Shown piece after piece: positions 1 to 21,280 of a stretch of DNA of 64,000 bases. Under the pieces are notes generated by a model that saw nothing but the letters and a program-made list of their open reading frames with translations, was not told the DNA's origin and made no database searches. The first letter of the stretch is position 1. Each line of letters begins with the position of its first letter. The translations under genes and the position numbers were made by a program. Origin of the DNA: Glandiceps talaboti (lineage: Eukaryota; Hemichordata; Enteropneusta; Spengelidae); NCBI RefSeq assembly GCF_964340395.1, contig NC_135558.1, positions 4,172,001-4,236,000 of the forward strand, given 5' to 3'.

Positions 1-74
1 ATCTTCGTTTTCTTATTGTCCATCTGATATATGTAGTTATTTCACTTATTCACATATTAGATTGTTTGTTTATT

Positions 75-300
75 TATTCATAAAGTATCCACCACCCATA
101 GCCCTATAAAAGGATGAGCGTTCAGCGTCGTGGAATTCGGAATGCCCCGGGGAGAACCTAGTACCTGCGTACGTTGTTCCGTAGAGTCAAAACGAACTAT
201 ACTGTTCTTTCTTACAGTGTGGCATATTTTAATAATCACACGAAAATTTAACGGAACCTCGACACCGCAGTGGTAAGAGACAGGTGTTTCATTCACTCTG
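75..300 (-). repeat. tRNA-derived SINE, copy 1
   Basis: Read on the minus strand this matches the element at 26855-27135. Both have a tRNA-like head (a degenerate A box, then CTCTTACCACTGCGG running into a B-box-like GGTGTCGAGGTTCCG), then TTTGACTCTACGGAACAACG and a shared central block with a TTCTCCCCGGGG motif. The two copies lie in opposite orientation 26 kb apart and differ at many positions, so they look like old independent insertions of one family. The ends are approximate. Confidence 0.7.
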
Positions 301-2514
301 CTACCGACATTTATTTAGTTAAGAAAATAGAGATTCATTATAAATAAAGGACGTAGCCACCTCCGATGTCAACGACTATATAAGAAGCGAAAATAGTTTA
401 TCGATGCAACGCATTCTTCTCTTGACACATACCTCTGAGAAAATTTCCTTGTCTTGTTTAAACAATATTAGAAATTCTCTTGTTCATTATATTTCTCATA
501 GTTTATAAAAAGAACTCAATATTTTGAAGAAGGAAGTACATTTTCAATTGGTTTAATCACCCATTTGTATTTGGAATGAAAATGTTCGATTCAGTTGTAT
601 TTGCCTATTCATGTTTCACATGACCAAATATGTAAATTACCAGTTCCTAATATTTTCAATTATCATACTGAAATAAACAATGAGGCAAGCAAAGAAAAAC
701 ACATTTTAGTGTGCATTAATGTTTTTCTTGAATAAAAACATAATCCAAACATTTTCTGTTGGCAAATTCGGTAACAAAAGAACTACATTTTGTTCATACA
801 ATGACATAATGTACTCTGCATGTAACATCTGGCACAATGTTATTACCTCAATGCTATATATTGATTGCTGTAAGTATCAATAATTCATGTTGACTGGAAT
901 TTTGTTTAAATGCAATTTAAAATAGGGTGAACGTTCGCTAACTGTGTCACCCTCTTGCGGCATATAACTACGATCGTATTCAATGGCACAATGCCATTTT
1001 CTTTGCGTTGATTTTAAAGAGTACAGACGCATTAAAAACATTAAGAATGAATCAAACAAGGTGGGAGAAATTACATTAGAATACTGTGATGATAATTTAC
1101 TCAAACAAGATGACATAATTATCTTTTATAGCATTCACAATATTAGCGGGAAAAGATTCTACATCAACGTTAACGTATTGTTGGCATTGGTGAGTTTTCA
1201 ATTTATCTCTGTTCTTTATCTCCATTTTCTTGTCACAATAGTGATTACAACACTGTACGTTGCTACGCAACCACACAAAAAAAATATTGCAAATTAAAGT
1301 CCAGGAAAAATATCTCCATTGCGTCATTTTTTTTATTTGTTGACACTGCGAAAAATGCTAAATTTGAAGTTATTCCTATGCAATTACCAAGTGACGGATA
1401 TAAACATGACGAATAAAAAACCTTCTGTGATTGGGCACATTACATAGGGTCAGTAAACTGAATGCCTTGCGTAGAGATATGGTGTTATCTTATCCTTTGT
1501 TATGTGTCACCAATGGGACAATCTATACATCAAAACTATATGATGAAATTACCGAAAATCGTTAATTTTGAAAACAACTGAATGAAAGTTAAACAATTAA
1601 AAAATGATAAGCTAATCAGGTATATGTGCTTTGTCATGCGTGCCAAATTATATGAAATTTTAAGCATATAGTCTTAGGATATTGCTTAATTACCAAAAAC
1701 CATTAATAATGCAAAAAGCTCAAAAAAAGTTTGCATCGTTGAATATACCAAATTTTTGAAGCTTGCACTATTAAGATTTTGCCTAATTACCAAAATAATT
1801 AATTATGCAAATGACTCATTAAAAGGCTAAGCTACGAATGTAAGCTCTATAATGCACATGGACTTAGTTGTTATCAATGTATTTACACGAAATTTGTAGT
1901 TTGAATTGAAAAGATATTGCCTAATTGCCAAAAAATCATCAATCATGCAAATTACTCATTAGAATTAAAGACTACATCACCAAGCATTATCGTACACGTA
2001 TTGAAATATGCAAATAACTCATATCAACTAAACACTCCAACGACAAGCTTTGATTGTATGTTTAAATATTGGTGATGTATCTACAACTGTGTATGAAATT
2101 TGAAACTTGCTTTCTCATGATATTTGATTATTCAAATTACTCATAAAAACTAAATGTTTCATCATCGAGCTTTCTAAGACACATAGGGTCTTTTTTAGAA
2201 TTCAAAACCACGTGTAAATTAATACGTAATAGTCAGGACATCACACAATACAAGCTAAATTTGACGCTCCGTTGCCCTAGTCTTAACACAGAGACTTGCC
2301 CATTGATTCTACATGCTGGTTTGACGCTATATTCATGTTCTGGTGAACAACATTTTCAAGCTATACATAATTATACGCAGTAACCTGACACATGTCTACA
2401 AATGCCGTTGAGGGCGCACGACACTAAGCTACAGTACCGTACAACTATATTCTACTAAACACGTTGATTTCATGGTACAATTGCACTACGTGCGTCCGTG
2501 GGATAGGGTGAGAT
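301..2514. other. No gene seen; diverged repeat at about 1620-2175
   Basis: No open frame here resembles a known protein; the 104-codon frame at 983-1297 has no recognisable motif. From about 1620 to 2175 a loose motif (TTGCCTAATTACCAAAA followed by TTAATNATGCAAATNACTC) recurs four to five times with drift. It looks like a degenerate internally repeated dispersed element. Confidence 0.5.
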
Positions 2515-2731
2515 CACAGGGGCGTGTAATATTTCATAAATTGTTGTTTTCTTATTGCTTAGAATGTCGTTTTCTTAGGAAAATATCGTACGAATCTTGC
2601 TGCTACAAATGTATCAATGTCTATACTACGAAGAAATATTACATGTAGGAATATATATTAATCAAAAGGTTGTTATATTTAGTCTGTAGACCTGGAAAAC
2701 AACAATCTTTGAAATATTACACGCCCCTGTG
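2515..2731. mobile_element. MITE-like element with 36-bp terminal inverted repeats
   Basis: The left arm (2515-2550, starting CACAGGGGCGTGTAATATTT) and the reverse complement of the right arm (2696-2731) agree at about 34 of 36 positions. The 217-bp element has no coding capacity. A clean target-site duplication is not evident; the octamer GTGGGATA occurs just outside both ends but not flush with them. The structure is that of a non-autonomous DNA transposon of unknown superfamily. Confidence 0.75.
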
Positions 2732-3138
2732 GGTGGGATAAACCTTCCATACTTGGGGCAATACACGAAAATGCCTACACCATGCCCCATGATTACACAA
2801 TACAACGGTATAAATGATTAAACCCAATACAGAGTTTACCCATAATCCTTCAATAATGATGACGTAATATCATGGAACCTTTACGATTTAAGTTACTCAT
2901 GACTCAGAAAATCTATTAGATTGGATTTATTGTATTATATTATATGTACAGCTGCACAAAAGTGAATGCGTATTGTTGTAGGGTGTACGATATTACGAGT
3001 AAGTCATTATAACTAACAAAACCCCGTTTGAAAAAGTCGTTCCAGCTGGAGCTAGTGCATCTTCACAGATATAATGAAAACTGTATACAAAACAAGAAGG
3101 AATCCTACTTCAAAACAAACTAATATGCTTGAATAATA

Positions 3139-3264
<126 letters not shown>

Positions 3265-3305
3265 GTACATTTCAATTTACCTATTCCTATTCATATATAT
3301 CATTA

Positions 3306-4504
3306 CTACTCCATATCAACTCTAACTTTTAAAAACATGCTATCTTCAACGACGAACTCCTGTATTTTGTCGTCCAGCCAGGACAATGGATAAAAAAGCG
3401 GGAAACCGCAAACGACCCGTCTATCCTTCGGTGGACGACGAATCCCATCACCACCATCATGTTTAAACTCAGCATCACCTGGTACACATATTTTTCTGAT
3501 GTTACCGTCTTTCTTCACCTGGTTCAAGAGGGTAAAAGTGACCTATAAACAAATAAAAGTCCGGATGGATAAAAACTTGCTTCTGTTTAAATTGTTCAAC
3601 TCGTAATGATATTAATTGAAACGTCTTTTCTATTCATTGCCACATTTATCGAGCATTCATGAACAATTGCGATGAAATGTATTAAATGTCCCTTTACATT
3701 GCTCAATGAAATGACACTAAATCAAATTGATCTTAGCTACCGAATATCGGAGTTCTTCACTTTAACGTACACTCTAAATAAATGTGGCGACACTTCCTTC
3801 ATGCATGTATATAGCGAAATGATAAAAACAACTAATATTTATCAGTATGTCAACACCACAGTATTTAGAACTATTAAGACAAGTAACGTTTGATTTGACA
3901 AAGCTGTAATCATTTTGGAAGGAGTACTAACAAAATCTCACCTCTTTTGGAACAAATGGCCATTTTAGCAGTGGGTCATAATCTCCTCTCATTACTACTA
4001 AATGAAGTGAAACGTAGATGTCTCTACCGATATCATCTCCATTTATATGTAACATCAGACACATCTTGTAACCACTTTGTTTGGTGAAGAAACAAGGTGA
4101 CAAGATAGATGACGTTAAACCATCGATAGCCTCTTGACGGCGTTCAGCAAACGACGTAACAGGCCATATCATTGTGCCATCATATGATGCCGTTTCCAGA
4201 GATTCCAAACGCATTCCGATTTTCGCTCGTTTAATGGTTTGGACTGCAATTATGGGCCAGCGACAGTTTATCTTCTTTTCCAACGCCTTTATTGTTTCCC
4301 TGTCATCACAGAACTCATCCCGTAATGATTTCGATCTTTCGGTATTTCTATCAGCTTTAGCCTTCATAACCATAGATTCGTCAACAAGTGCACTTGATCG
4401 ATGCATTAAATCGTTTACTCTGGATTCTGCAGTTTGCAGGACATCATCATTTGAGACAAGACCATTTTGTAAACCTTTTTGAGCTTTGTCATCCATCTTT
4501 CTAT
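3306..4504 (-). CDS. RING-less TRAF-like protein, MATH domain (short paralogue)
   Basis: The model has two exons, 4504-3942 and 3542-3306, with GT-AG borders and matching phase. From the ATG at 4496 it gives 263 residues. Residues 1-95 are charged and helical, continuing into ESLETASYDG. The rest is a TRAF-type MATH domain with SGYKMCLMLHINGDDIGRD, LVVMRGDYDPLLKWPF and CGFPLFYPL. An intron splits the MATH domain between KE and VTF, whereas the TRAF3-like neighbour encodes its MATH domain in one exon. The usual NIASGCP core is replaced by RRVVCGFP, so the receptor-binding face has diverged. A plausible acceptor (TTTCTTTGCAG) lies just before the ATG, so more 5' exons may exist, but I found no RING or TRAF zinc finger up to 12.7 kb. 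It may be a decoy-like or degenerating paralogue. The family assignment is firm; the 5' end is not. Confidence 0.75.
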
Positions 4505-7500
4505 CTGCAAAGAAACGAAGAAGAAAAAAATAGATTTTAAAACGAACACTTTAATTGTGTTTAGGTGTTGATTAACTAAATGATAATAGTTATCATTTCC
4601 CGAGACTTAGCAAAATAATTTACATATGTTTTTCAACAATTATTTACAAATTAACCTCAATATCAAAATTTCTCAATAAGTTTACAGACTGTCTTACTAA
4701 CTTTGTATTTCCTTTGAAAACTAGAATGAATTTAAATCTGATTGCCAGCTCAGTGACCGGATATATTCTGCGACTTTTTTAAAAATAGTATATTGAACAG
4801 ATCTATCTCGCTGTTATGCAATGTGAGAGATGACACTATTCTAGAAGACGAATAATCGTGACTTTGACGCGAAGTTTCACTAAACTTAATTGACATTGCA
4901 AGAGTTCACAGTGTGTAATATATCATATCTCAGACCACTATAGGCCTGCAATGAAAGACTTATCTTCAGGCAAAGTCCTACATGTACAAGTGAACGTTTT
5001 TATTATGTACATAACAATAAGTCGTGTCCTTGTGGCGTGTTTTATGTTTACAATAGGTGACCCTACATTGTATATTCGATCACATACTTATAAAAGCGTC
5101 CCGAGCTAGCACCGATGCTTGACGTCATTAAATCACCATATAGACACCTCTGACATTTGTTAAATCTGCGTCGTAATACATCGGGTTATATTACAGACTG
5201 ACGTCAAACACTTGAAGCAAGTACAAGTACGCCTCAGTTTTATTTTTTCTTATCGTTTGGTACATGTTGATAAAGACACAACCGTACGTGGTCTGAAGAC
5301 ATGACTGTTGCAATGTTCCGTAACATTGTAACATTTCACCACCGTCAAAATGAAGTTGTAAGGTACGTACTCCACAAGCCAATCTCGGGTTTCAAATACC
5401 AATGGGCCTAATTATACATTGTACATGTTAAAATTACTGATAATGTAAACTATTTTCGGTAAATACGCAATTGTGGTGTTCGTTGTTTAGGTTTACATAA
5501 TAGATATATTGTTTAGATTTCAATGTCAAACTTCTGAAAGTAAAATAAAGTGTAATGAACTGTTATGTAGCATGTGAAGAGATATAGAATACGACGACAT
5601 GTACTCCTGTCTTCACAGTATGTTTCACCGGACTTTGAAATTCATTTGGGTAGACTGTGTAATAAATCTCATGTACACCTTGTTCAGACCATGTAAATCT
5701 ATAATTGTTTAACTATTATTGATTTCATACCAAAACATCGATGAGATACCTGTGTAACAACTTAGACTGTAGACCACACATGTTGGCCCAAAGCGTCTAA
5801 ACAAAACTAAAATTGAATATCAAATCCGTGTAAATCAGGAAGGTAATTGTCAATCCAAATATACTAAGATTTCGATTCTTTGACAGCCTTCTAAATATGA
5901 CATGATATCCCATGACTGTGATTAAGTAATCGAAAATTTGTATTGTCGACAAGGTGGCTTAACTGACCCTTTCCGACAATACGTCAAATAACATAGAATA
6001 TCAACAAAAGACGGTTTTTGACAATAGTTTCGTTCATGTGATAAGAATTCTAATTGTAGACAGTTGATTTATTATGATGAGAATAATACCTTAGTAAGGT
6101 GAGGTTAGGTCGAACGATGTCTATTGTAGCGTACTTAGAATTGTTTAGTTGTCGTTTTGGTACGAGGAACTTACATTTCAATACTTGTGATTATTATTTA
6201 GTCCTTTAAGGGTAAAATGACGACACGTCTTGAATACCAACGTTGTGGTCTGAAGTACTAATGTCAATGACCTCTTCCAAAGTTCACTAATTTGCGTACG
6301 ATCACCTGATTGGTCACGTGATGGGGAAGTCCCCATTATTTTGCTATAAGCAAACCTAGATAGCCATAAATATGTTTAGTTTTTCGGTGATTTTTGTCGT
6401 TTTTTGTTGACATATATACTAAATGACCAAACTGAAATGTATGACCTAAATGTATGTTAGTTTATGATAACTAATAAATATGTTGTTTTCCTTAAATTAA
6501 TGATTATTCGATTACTGCTTGCCGCATCGAGATTAGGTTCGGCTGACGGTCAATTTATAAGTTATAGTCAAACGTAACACACGTTTGTTTTCTATTTCAA
6601 ATACAAATTAAATTATTCTTACCGGTATGATTCAGTAATCACAAGACACAAGTCGAGTATGTTGTCGTGTCATTAGACTCAGCTGGTTGGAATTGTGGCT
6701 CGACAGTCAATAAATGTCACAAAGACATAACATGATGGGAATTTCCATGGGCGGGTCGGATACATGAACAATATTCACTCGTATGTGAAAATTAGATTCC
6801 CATTATTTCAATATCAATTCGAATAGCCATCTGAAATTATCAATTGTCTTGTTGTTTTTGTGTTAATTTCATAAATATGTAAGTCGGTAATTCTTCGTAG
6901 ATTAGAGAATGATTGCCTACATCGCCATCGTGAAAACAGTCGCCTATTTGCAGCGTCGCAAATTTCATCCGAAAATCATCAAATACTACACATTTAACGA
7001 CATGTTCTTGTATTTTAGTAAACAATTAATATCTAGCCAAAATGTTTTTCCTACCTGTTTATTTACCCTAGATATTGAGAGTGCAAATATGTCCAATATA
7101 GCCGAAATTTGTTCAGAAACAACTGAAGGCATCAAATCAGTCTGGTAGACATATTGTAAAGAGAGGTTCGTTCAACTGTTTGTTCGTGGTAGTGGTGGTG
7201 GGAGGGGGAGGGGGGCTGCAACTCAGATATTTGTATCATACAAATAAAGACGAGGGTAATTTTCAAATCAATATATGGTACAAAATTATATTTATGAATC
7301 AAAACATAGTTCGTATTGAAAGTATTGAACAACTGCAGCTTTTATTGAACCATTTTCGTAAGCCAGCCTATGCCCCTATAGCAAAATGGAACAAACCATG
7401 AACGTCATTGTTGTTTTAATTTTAGATAGTCTGATGTTGAGTCTGTGTTGAATTAGAAAAAAATAGAGAGAAATGATTATAAACGTTTGATAACAAACTA

Positions 7501-7964
7501 TTATATACACCCTTCGGCAGCTGGATTTCCATTCACAATGGGTTGTTTATTTTTCAAGTGTCATACTCTCCCAAGTCTACCATTGAAGGTCGTATTTATT
7601 CTTGTATATATTGGTGATTTGTCTTTGTTTTGACTATTAAACGTATGTGACAAATCAGCTGAAACGCTGCTGGTCCTTGTTTACATGTATACACCTTTAC
7701 ATAGGATGTCACGTGAATAAATCTATCATGGATAAAGACAGATGCGAGTGTATGGATAATATCTTGAGAATGCTAAATTTTCAACTCGTCAATATCTGTA
7801 AATTTTAAAATTCATGCCAAGAGCTAACGTCTTCAATCTTTAGATTTTTAGTAAATTAAAGTGATATTAAATTGTTTATAATGGTCTCTGAGCTCTATGT
7901 CAAAATAAATGAACAAGTCCCTGGTATTAATTTTTATTGCGCTGCTGAGACATATCATGAAACA

Positions 7965-8092
7965 TTGTGCCGCTTTGCAGTCACTTGATAGGCACATTGT
8001 GCCGCTTGGCAGTCACTTGATAGGCACATTATGCCGCTTAGCAGTCACCTGATAGACTGATTGTGCCGCTTTGCAGTCACCTGATATGCTAT
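7965..8092. repeat. Minisatellite, ~36-bp unit, 4 copies
   Basis: Units read approximately ATTGTGCCGCTTTGCAGTCA followed by CTTGATAGGCAC. They differ by a few substitutions (CACTTG/CACCTG, TTTGC/TTGGC/TTAGC). Confidence 0.85.
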
Positions 8093-9526
8093 TTAAATTG
8101 AAATAGAGAATAAATGTATCAGCCGAGAACACTCTTTATCTGTAACTATTGTTAATTCAGATCAAGTCAAGGAATGTCATTTTATACAGTCTAGTACATG
8201 CTATGAGCAAAATATCAGTTAAAATGATTAGATGTATGTCGATGTATTCAATTGGTATGTAAATGAATTCAATTTCAAACATCTATTTTTTATGAACACT
8301 GGAGGAATCATTTTCTGAACTTCCAAATCTTTTCTTTTTCGCTACTTTATTAAAAACACCGAATCACGTTGACACACTTCCCTAAAATTCTCCACGGTCC
8401 ATATTTATCACAGTTTTTAATTTTACATTCAGACTCTGCAACCTACCGGATTTGACCATACTGAAACACCCGAATTCAAAGTCTTACTTGAGAAAAAATG
8501 TAACTGTATTCTCGTGTCCATTTCAGTTGCCATGGAGATTTACAAGTATTAGGGGTTATGATGCATCAAATGTCAACACAATATTTTCCTCTTCCTTTAT
8601 GTATGCATGCTTCTGACGAGTGAAGTACTTTATCTGTTCATATCTGTTCAAGCTAACTCATATGAGTACAGAATCAGAAATATGTCCCAAACCATTTCAA
8701 ATTGCCTAGCTCGACAAGATATCTAAATACAAACTAACGATGAAATTTGAAACGAGTTAATTTTGCCAAAAGTAGTATTCAGCTGCAACCATCTTTGTGA
8801 ATAATTTTGAGGGAAAGAATATCTGCCCCCTGACTTGAATAGAGTTACACTAGAGTGTCGAGGTTCATCCTGATCGACAAAAAACAAGTCAATAACAACA
8901 GTCAATGAAAGCAAAGCAAAATTCTGTCCTGATTACTTATTAGTTCTTTATTATTCACTTAATTTCAGTATACTTTCTTGACCCAGTGAGTGAGACAAGA
9001 AATCCATCACATGCAATGTCTAATTAATATCATTCTGAAGATGAGAGCTACTTGTCATCACGTGATATTCAGGTAAGTCATCACGTGGAAGGGTTAAGGG
9101 AAGACGATATGCGTCCAAATAATTACGATGCTTAAAAGATTTACAGGGAATTATTCCAATTGATTTTTATTTGTAGTCATATGTTTTCTCAGATCTCTCG
9201 GTACAATTAAAGCCATTCATCCAAGGCCAGTGTCTACACCACCCTAAATGTCTACCCATATATTCTCATCAAAATACACACCATGAACTTTAATGAGATG
9301 TGGGCACATATGACAATCAGGATGTGTTACTGCAGTAACTGTACAATAGCGATCAATCACGATAAGAGAAGTGTGTAATATAAAATGAAAGATTTGCAGT
9401 AGTGACGTTTCCCTTGGGAGTTCTACAAATGATGGCTCTAGATATAATTTTTTAAATTCGAAAGTATGTACCACATTTAAAGTCTGAAACTAACTGTTTA
9501 CTAACTCTAAGGAGAAAGTCGTCTTC

Positions 9527-9745
<219 letters not shown>

Positions 9746-10964
9746 AAATCAAAATACAAATATAATAGTATTTCATATATTGGATCAGGTAGATGAACCA
9801 TTACAATAAATAACATTTATTTATTTATTTACATCTTGGTTTCTCATTTTAGTATGAGTTAGTATGTTTATGAAGCGAAGACACTATCTTATTTCCTTCA
9901 TTTTTCAATGAAATTGCATTTCATCAACAACATTCAAAAGTTTCTCTTCTCTTTCATAATGAGAGGCACAAAGTTTATACTTGGTTATTTCTTTTCTCCA
10001 GGTTGGCAATGACGCAAATGGTTCGAAGTAGTATCCCACGTCAACCAGTCTCGGTGGAGGGGATGATATTTTATAACTTTTCAGAGAACTTTATTAAAAA
10101 TTGGCATGTAACGTTAAACAACATTAATTTTTAATTGACTGTGAGCATGTATCTTGTAACTGATATAACATTGAAATCATTGAAGATGACAAACAGTTAG
10201 TAGTTTTGTATTTGTATATGTCCATACTGAAACTGGTGGCTGGAACAACCTTTCCCACTTGATGTTCAATTTATACCTGTATATCAATAAAAAGAAGACA
10301 AAAACTAAATTAGCACATTTCAATAAAGACAAGCAGTTATTTTCTGTGAAATAGTTTGTCCTGTTTAAATCTTGAGTGTGTGAATCATTGCACAATAGAT
10401 GTGATGAAAATAGTTCCTTTCGTTGTCAGAACACTAGAGAACAATACAGAAACATATATACAAGAATCATACTTGGTGCATGTACTTGATGAGATCATGC
10501 TGATTTTTTGTAAACCAATTTCATACAACCAGCAACACCAAATACTATACCGAGAGCTCTCAGCTTTCTGTGATGAGAGTAGTATAATATCGAGTCTTCA
10601 AATAATTTCACAAAAGTGAATATGTACATTATGCCTACTTTATTGACGATGCTATATATTGAGCTTTCAGGCAATATCTACGTCACGACTGTTCATGCTT
10701 TGGTCTCCATAGACATTTTCGTTGACATTACGTCCACCTACTCATAGATGGAAAAAAGAAAGAAATTCATGTTATACACAGCGGAAGTAAACTTAGAATA
10801 GCAAATTTCAATGTCATATCTGAAAGAATAATAACAACAAAATCGTTACAGAAATGAATAGGAAGGTATTCACATATCGAAGCAAAATTCGTAATTCACT
10901 GACCACAACAGTAAAGAGCGCCAACCATCGGCCAGGCAGGAAATAGAGATATCGGATTTCATGC

Positions 10965-11222
10965 ATCCATCCGTCCATCCATCCATCCATCCATATACAT
11001 GCATGCATGCATGGATATGTGCATGTATGTATGTTTACATGTATGTATGTATGTATGTATGTATGTATGTATGTATGTATGTATGTATGTATGTAGGTAT
11101 GTAGGTAGGTAGGTAGGTAGGTAGGTAGGTAGGTATGTATGTATGTATGTATGTATGTATGTATGTATGTATGTATGTATGTATGTATGTATGTATGTAT
11201 GTGTGTGTGTGTGTGTGTGTTT
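10965..11222. repeat. Compound microsatellite (CATC/ATGT/GTAG/ATGT/GT)
   Basis: CATC and CATG units lead into about 60 bp of ATGT, then GTAG, then a further ATGT block ending in (GT)n. The order suggests successive point mutation and expansion of one ancestral array. Confidence 0.9.
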
Positions 11223-12062
11223 GTGTTGGAAAATATGAATAGATGGTCCGTTTTCTTTCTATAATTAGTATGTCTGTTCGTCCTCTCTAACGCTCGTCAA
11301 GTATCACAAAAAGGACGTGAAAACTAAACGAAATGAAAACATCTAAATAATGATTGATTGCGATCGAACATTTTGAAAGGACATTATCTACAGACTAAAA
11401 GTCCGTGAAATACTAAGAAAGTAACTGTCCTCAAATCATTATTGCATGACAAACCATTAATAGCCTACAGAAGAAATGCAATCTGAAGTACATACTACTC
11501 AAAAGCAAAACGACTTAACAAGACAAAGACACAATCAGATCATGTTGATGCTAACATGCTGGTTTCTTTATTAGCAGATTAACTGTCGAAAACATACTGG
11601 TAAATTAAAGACAAGTTGGGAATACTTCAAGGTGTAAACGTTCTAGAAGATGGATTTGTAATATTAACATACATATAATAGGTAGAACATTTACGCTGCT
11701 CACTTTACTTTATTATGAATGGTGTCGAATGATTGGCACACTTACTTCGTTCTATCAGTCTGTAATGATGGTATGCTCAAAGCAAATCAGTTTACATTAA
11801 ATTCTGACAGGCCAAGCCAAGCACATTCATGGTTTTGGCTATAGAAAGTTCTATTCATATACTCACTACAATAATTAGCTAAGCGACTAAAACGAAGTAT
11901 AACCTAGTGCAATTGCTAACTATAACATTAATATTGTTAACGATTACTGTCTGAATATCAGTTCTTGCGTTTAAATTTATAATGTGTATAATGTTGACCT
12001 TTATAACTCTAAAACAAAACGACATGCATCTTCATATATTAAAACAAATTACGATAACTGAA

Positions 12063-12343
12063 AATGGAAGCAGGTCCTTTTGGGGTGGGGTAATCCTACA
12101 AAGCTATCTCATTTGGCCTTGGGTAGATATGGGGTGGAGGTAATAGTACAAAGCCATCTCATTTGAGCACACATGGGGTGGGGGTAATATTATAAAGCCA
12201 TCTCATTTGAGCAGACATGGGCTGGTGGTACAAAGCCATCTCATTCGGACAGACATAGGGTGGCGTTAATAGTACCTGAAAATGGATATACATTTATGTC
12301 TCTACTATTCGTTATGGATTTCTACGGGGGGGGGGGGGGGGGG
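12063..12343. repeat. Minisatellite (~55-bp unit) and poly-G run
   Basis: Between 12063 and 12275 a unit of the form GGGGTGGNGGTAATAGTA followed by CAAAGCCATCTCATTTGNGC is repeated about four times with small indels. A run of 18 G residues follows at 12326-12343. Confidence 0.8.
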
Positions 12344-12717
12344 CGGGACTACTGTCGTCGCTGTCATCGTCTACATCCATTTAGCCAGCTTCAGCTAAAC
12401 AATGAACCGTATTGTGGCGAAGTAAGTGATATATTGTAAATCAGTGGCGACCGTTTATACCTTCAAAACGTCATCATTTTCTGCTTGACAGCCTACGTGT
12501 TACTCAACGTACGCTGCTCTGTAACAACTGTACGTATTTGGTAGCATGGCAATCGTCCTGCAGACGTAAACGTGTGGTATGTCAGGAAACCTCACTTGAT
12601 AATATATCACAGCGATGAATACGCCTCATTGTATCAACACTTCAGCCGTTGCCCACCTTCGGCACGAGGAGCCAGGATGTGAAGAAGGCTTTGTCGTTGT
12701 CCTGATTGTCCTGATTC

Positions 12718-19374
<6,657 letters not shown>

Positions 19375-19884
19375 CGTCGTTCACTAGCAATTATATGAGT
19401 TATAAAAAAACGAGAAAATAGTTCTGTTTTTCTTCTTCACTTTTTGCGGCAGTGAATATAATAATAAAATAAAGGAATACGATTGAATAAACGTCTGTAA
19501 TGCTTTAAAAACAATCTGAAATGATGAAATTATTCTCCTGTTGTCAGTATCTGTAGTGGCCGTTTGTATATGTATGTGAGTATATAGCGTGAAGTGTAAC
19601 CGTTTCGTCCTTTGCTTAAGTAGGACACCTTCTCTTTCCGTGAGTATGTTGAATAAATGGAGATCAGTCCAAACACAAAGAATGCACACTTCCGTGGTTG
19701 AAAATAGTGTTGAGCAAAATATCTCTAGATTCGCCAAGTCTTTCAAAATATCCACGATGACACAATTACAACTTTTGGACCATAAATTCCAATTAAACCA
19801 TTTATACCTGCAATAGGCAATAAGATGTATCATTCACAAGTCAGTAATGTAAGCTATTGTATATGTGAAAGACAGTATCACATA

Positions 19885-19968
19885 TGAAATATGACAATAG
19901 AATGTGAAGGCGTGAAATATGACAATAGAATGTGAAGGCGTGAAATGTGACAATAGAATGTGAAGGCG
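19885..19968. repeat. Three tandem 28-bp units
   Basis: TGAAATATGACAATAGAATG followed by TGAAGGCG is repeated three times with one substitution in the third copy. Confidence 0.85.
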
Positions 19969-21280
19969 GTATAACTACTAAACTAGGGATTAAAGTGTAT
20001 GTAGAACTTACTGTCATAAATGTATAAATAACAAGATTTGAAACCTAAGAAGTCATAATCAAAATATATATCATATTTAATATGAGAAACCAAAATCACA
20101 AGGAAATAAAACCACTCATATAATGATGGACCAACTGATAGGTCTACATGTATGTCGTCACAAAAGCTTTACCAAACTCATGCGTCGCACAAGCGCAAAG
20201 TTCTACATACATTTTCCTAGGTTTCAACCAACCAAACTCAGTGTATTTATGACCCTTCAGATCAGTGTTTATGAGGATCAGGGGTTGGGAGGATTTACAA
20301 CTGACCAAGAGGAAGGGTCGCCTTATACGAGGGGTTCGATTACGTGTTGCATCTTTATGTTCTGTTACAGTTATAATATAAATCACATCGTCTTTGATGG
20401 AAAATAAAGTTTATTTAGTATACATTCCAAAATTCAATCAATTTTCGTTTTAAAATCTATGGATTATGTATGGGGCACTTTATTATCAAACGTGTCTATT
20501 TGTATCCCATGGAGCACTATTTTCCATAATTCTAATTGCTAACTTAATGATTGATCTTTAATTAGAGTAATGTGAGTAAGCTGAGAAAGCCAGACACAGA
20601 ATCAACAACAACTGACTTCCATCTGCTCTAGTGTGCAGTAAGTGTGTGGCGGGAGTGGAAGGGCTTGGAAGACTCGGAGCCTGCACTTTAGTCACGATTA
20701 TTTTCAAATTCAAAGATAGAATTGACAACCTGCCTTTTTTTCCAAAGTTTGCCAAAATTTACACACACACTTCAAAGAGTCTTCGTCAAGCGTGAAATAT
20801 TATAAAGCTATCGCCTGATCATGATCACGCACTTGAAACATTGTCCGTAATCTTAATAATAGATTGATTTTAATTGCCATATATTTCTGACAACTGATAA
20901 GGCTGCACTATATGATGACGTATTTGGCTCAAAATTACCAATTGATACGCTGGAAGGTGATCGTCTAATAGTGAATAAAATATCGCAAACTTTGGTATCG
21001 CTTTGGGATTTTAAAGTTTCCCAATCCGACGGCACAATGTTTTTATTTTGATGTCATTTTTTAGATTTGATAAATGGCAATTGTTTTGTCAAGAGGGATT
21101 GTGAATGGTTCATATTTCCATAAACGACCATATGTCATTCACTTTATTGAAGTCATGCAGACTTTCATTTTAGCAATTGAATTTACACACATGTACAGTG
21201 GATAAAGCTTAAAGGCGGTGCCGTGTTGGAATGAGGCCAAGGGTCAGCCTGCTTGTCTGTGGAGTAATGTACAACATGTA

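Noticed and set aside
3927-3941. Stop codon after KEVRFC, suggesting a truncated MATH domain in the short TRAF
   Set aside because: The frame simply runs into the intron; a GT donor after KE and an acceptor at 3543 restore the MATH reading frame.
5191-5382. Minus-strand CYGTLQQSCLQTTYGCVF, suggesting a TRAF zinc finger of the short paralogue
   Set aside because: The spacing only loosely fits a TRAF finger, there is no second conserved half, and I could not place convincing splice sites, so I did not add it to the gene.
6324-6746. Two kappaB-like sites, GGGAAGTCCC (6324-6333) and GGGAATTTCC (6737-6746), near the short TRAF gene
   Set aside because: The consensus is short and several matches are expected by chance in 64 kb. 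The promoter of that gene is not located.
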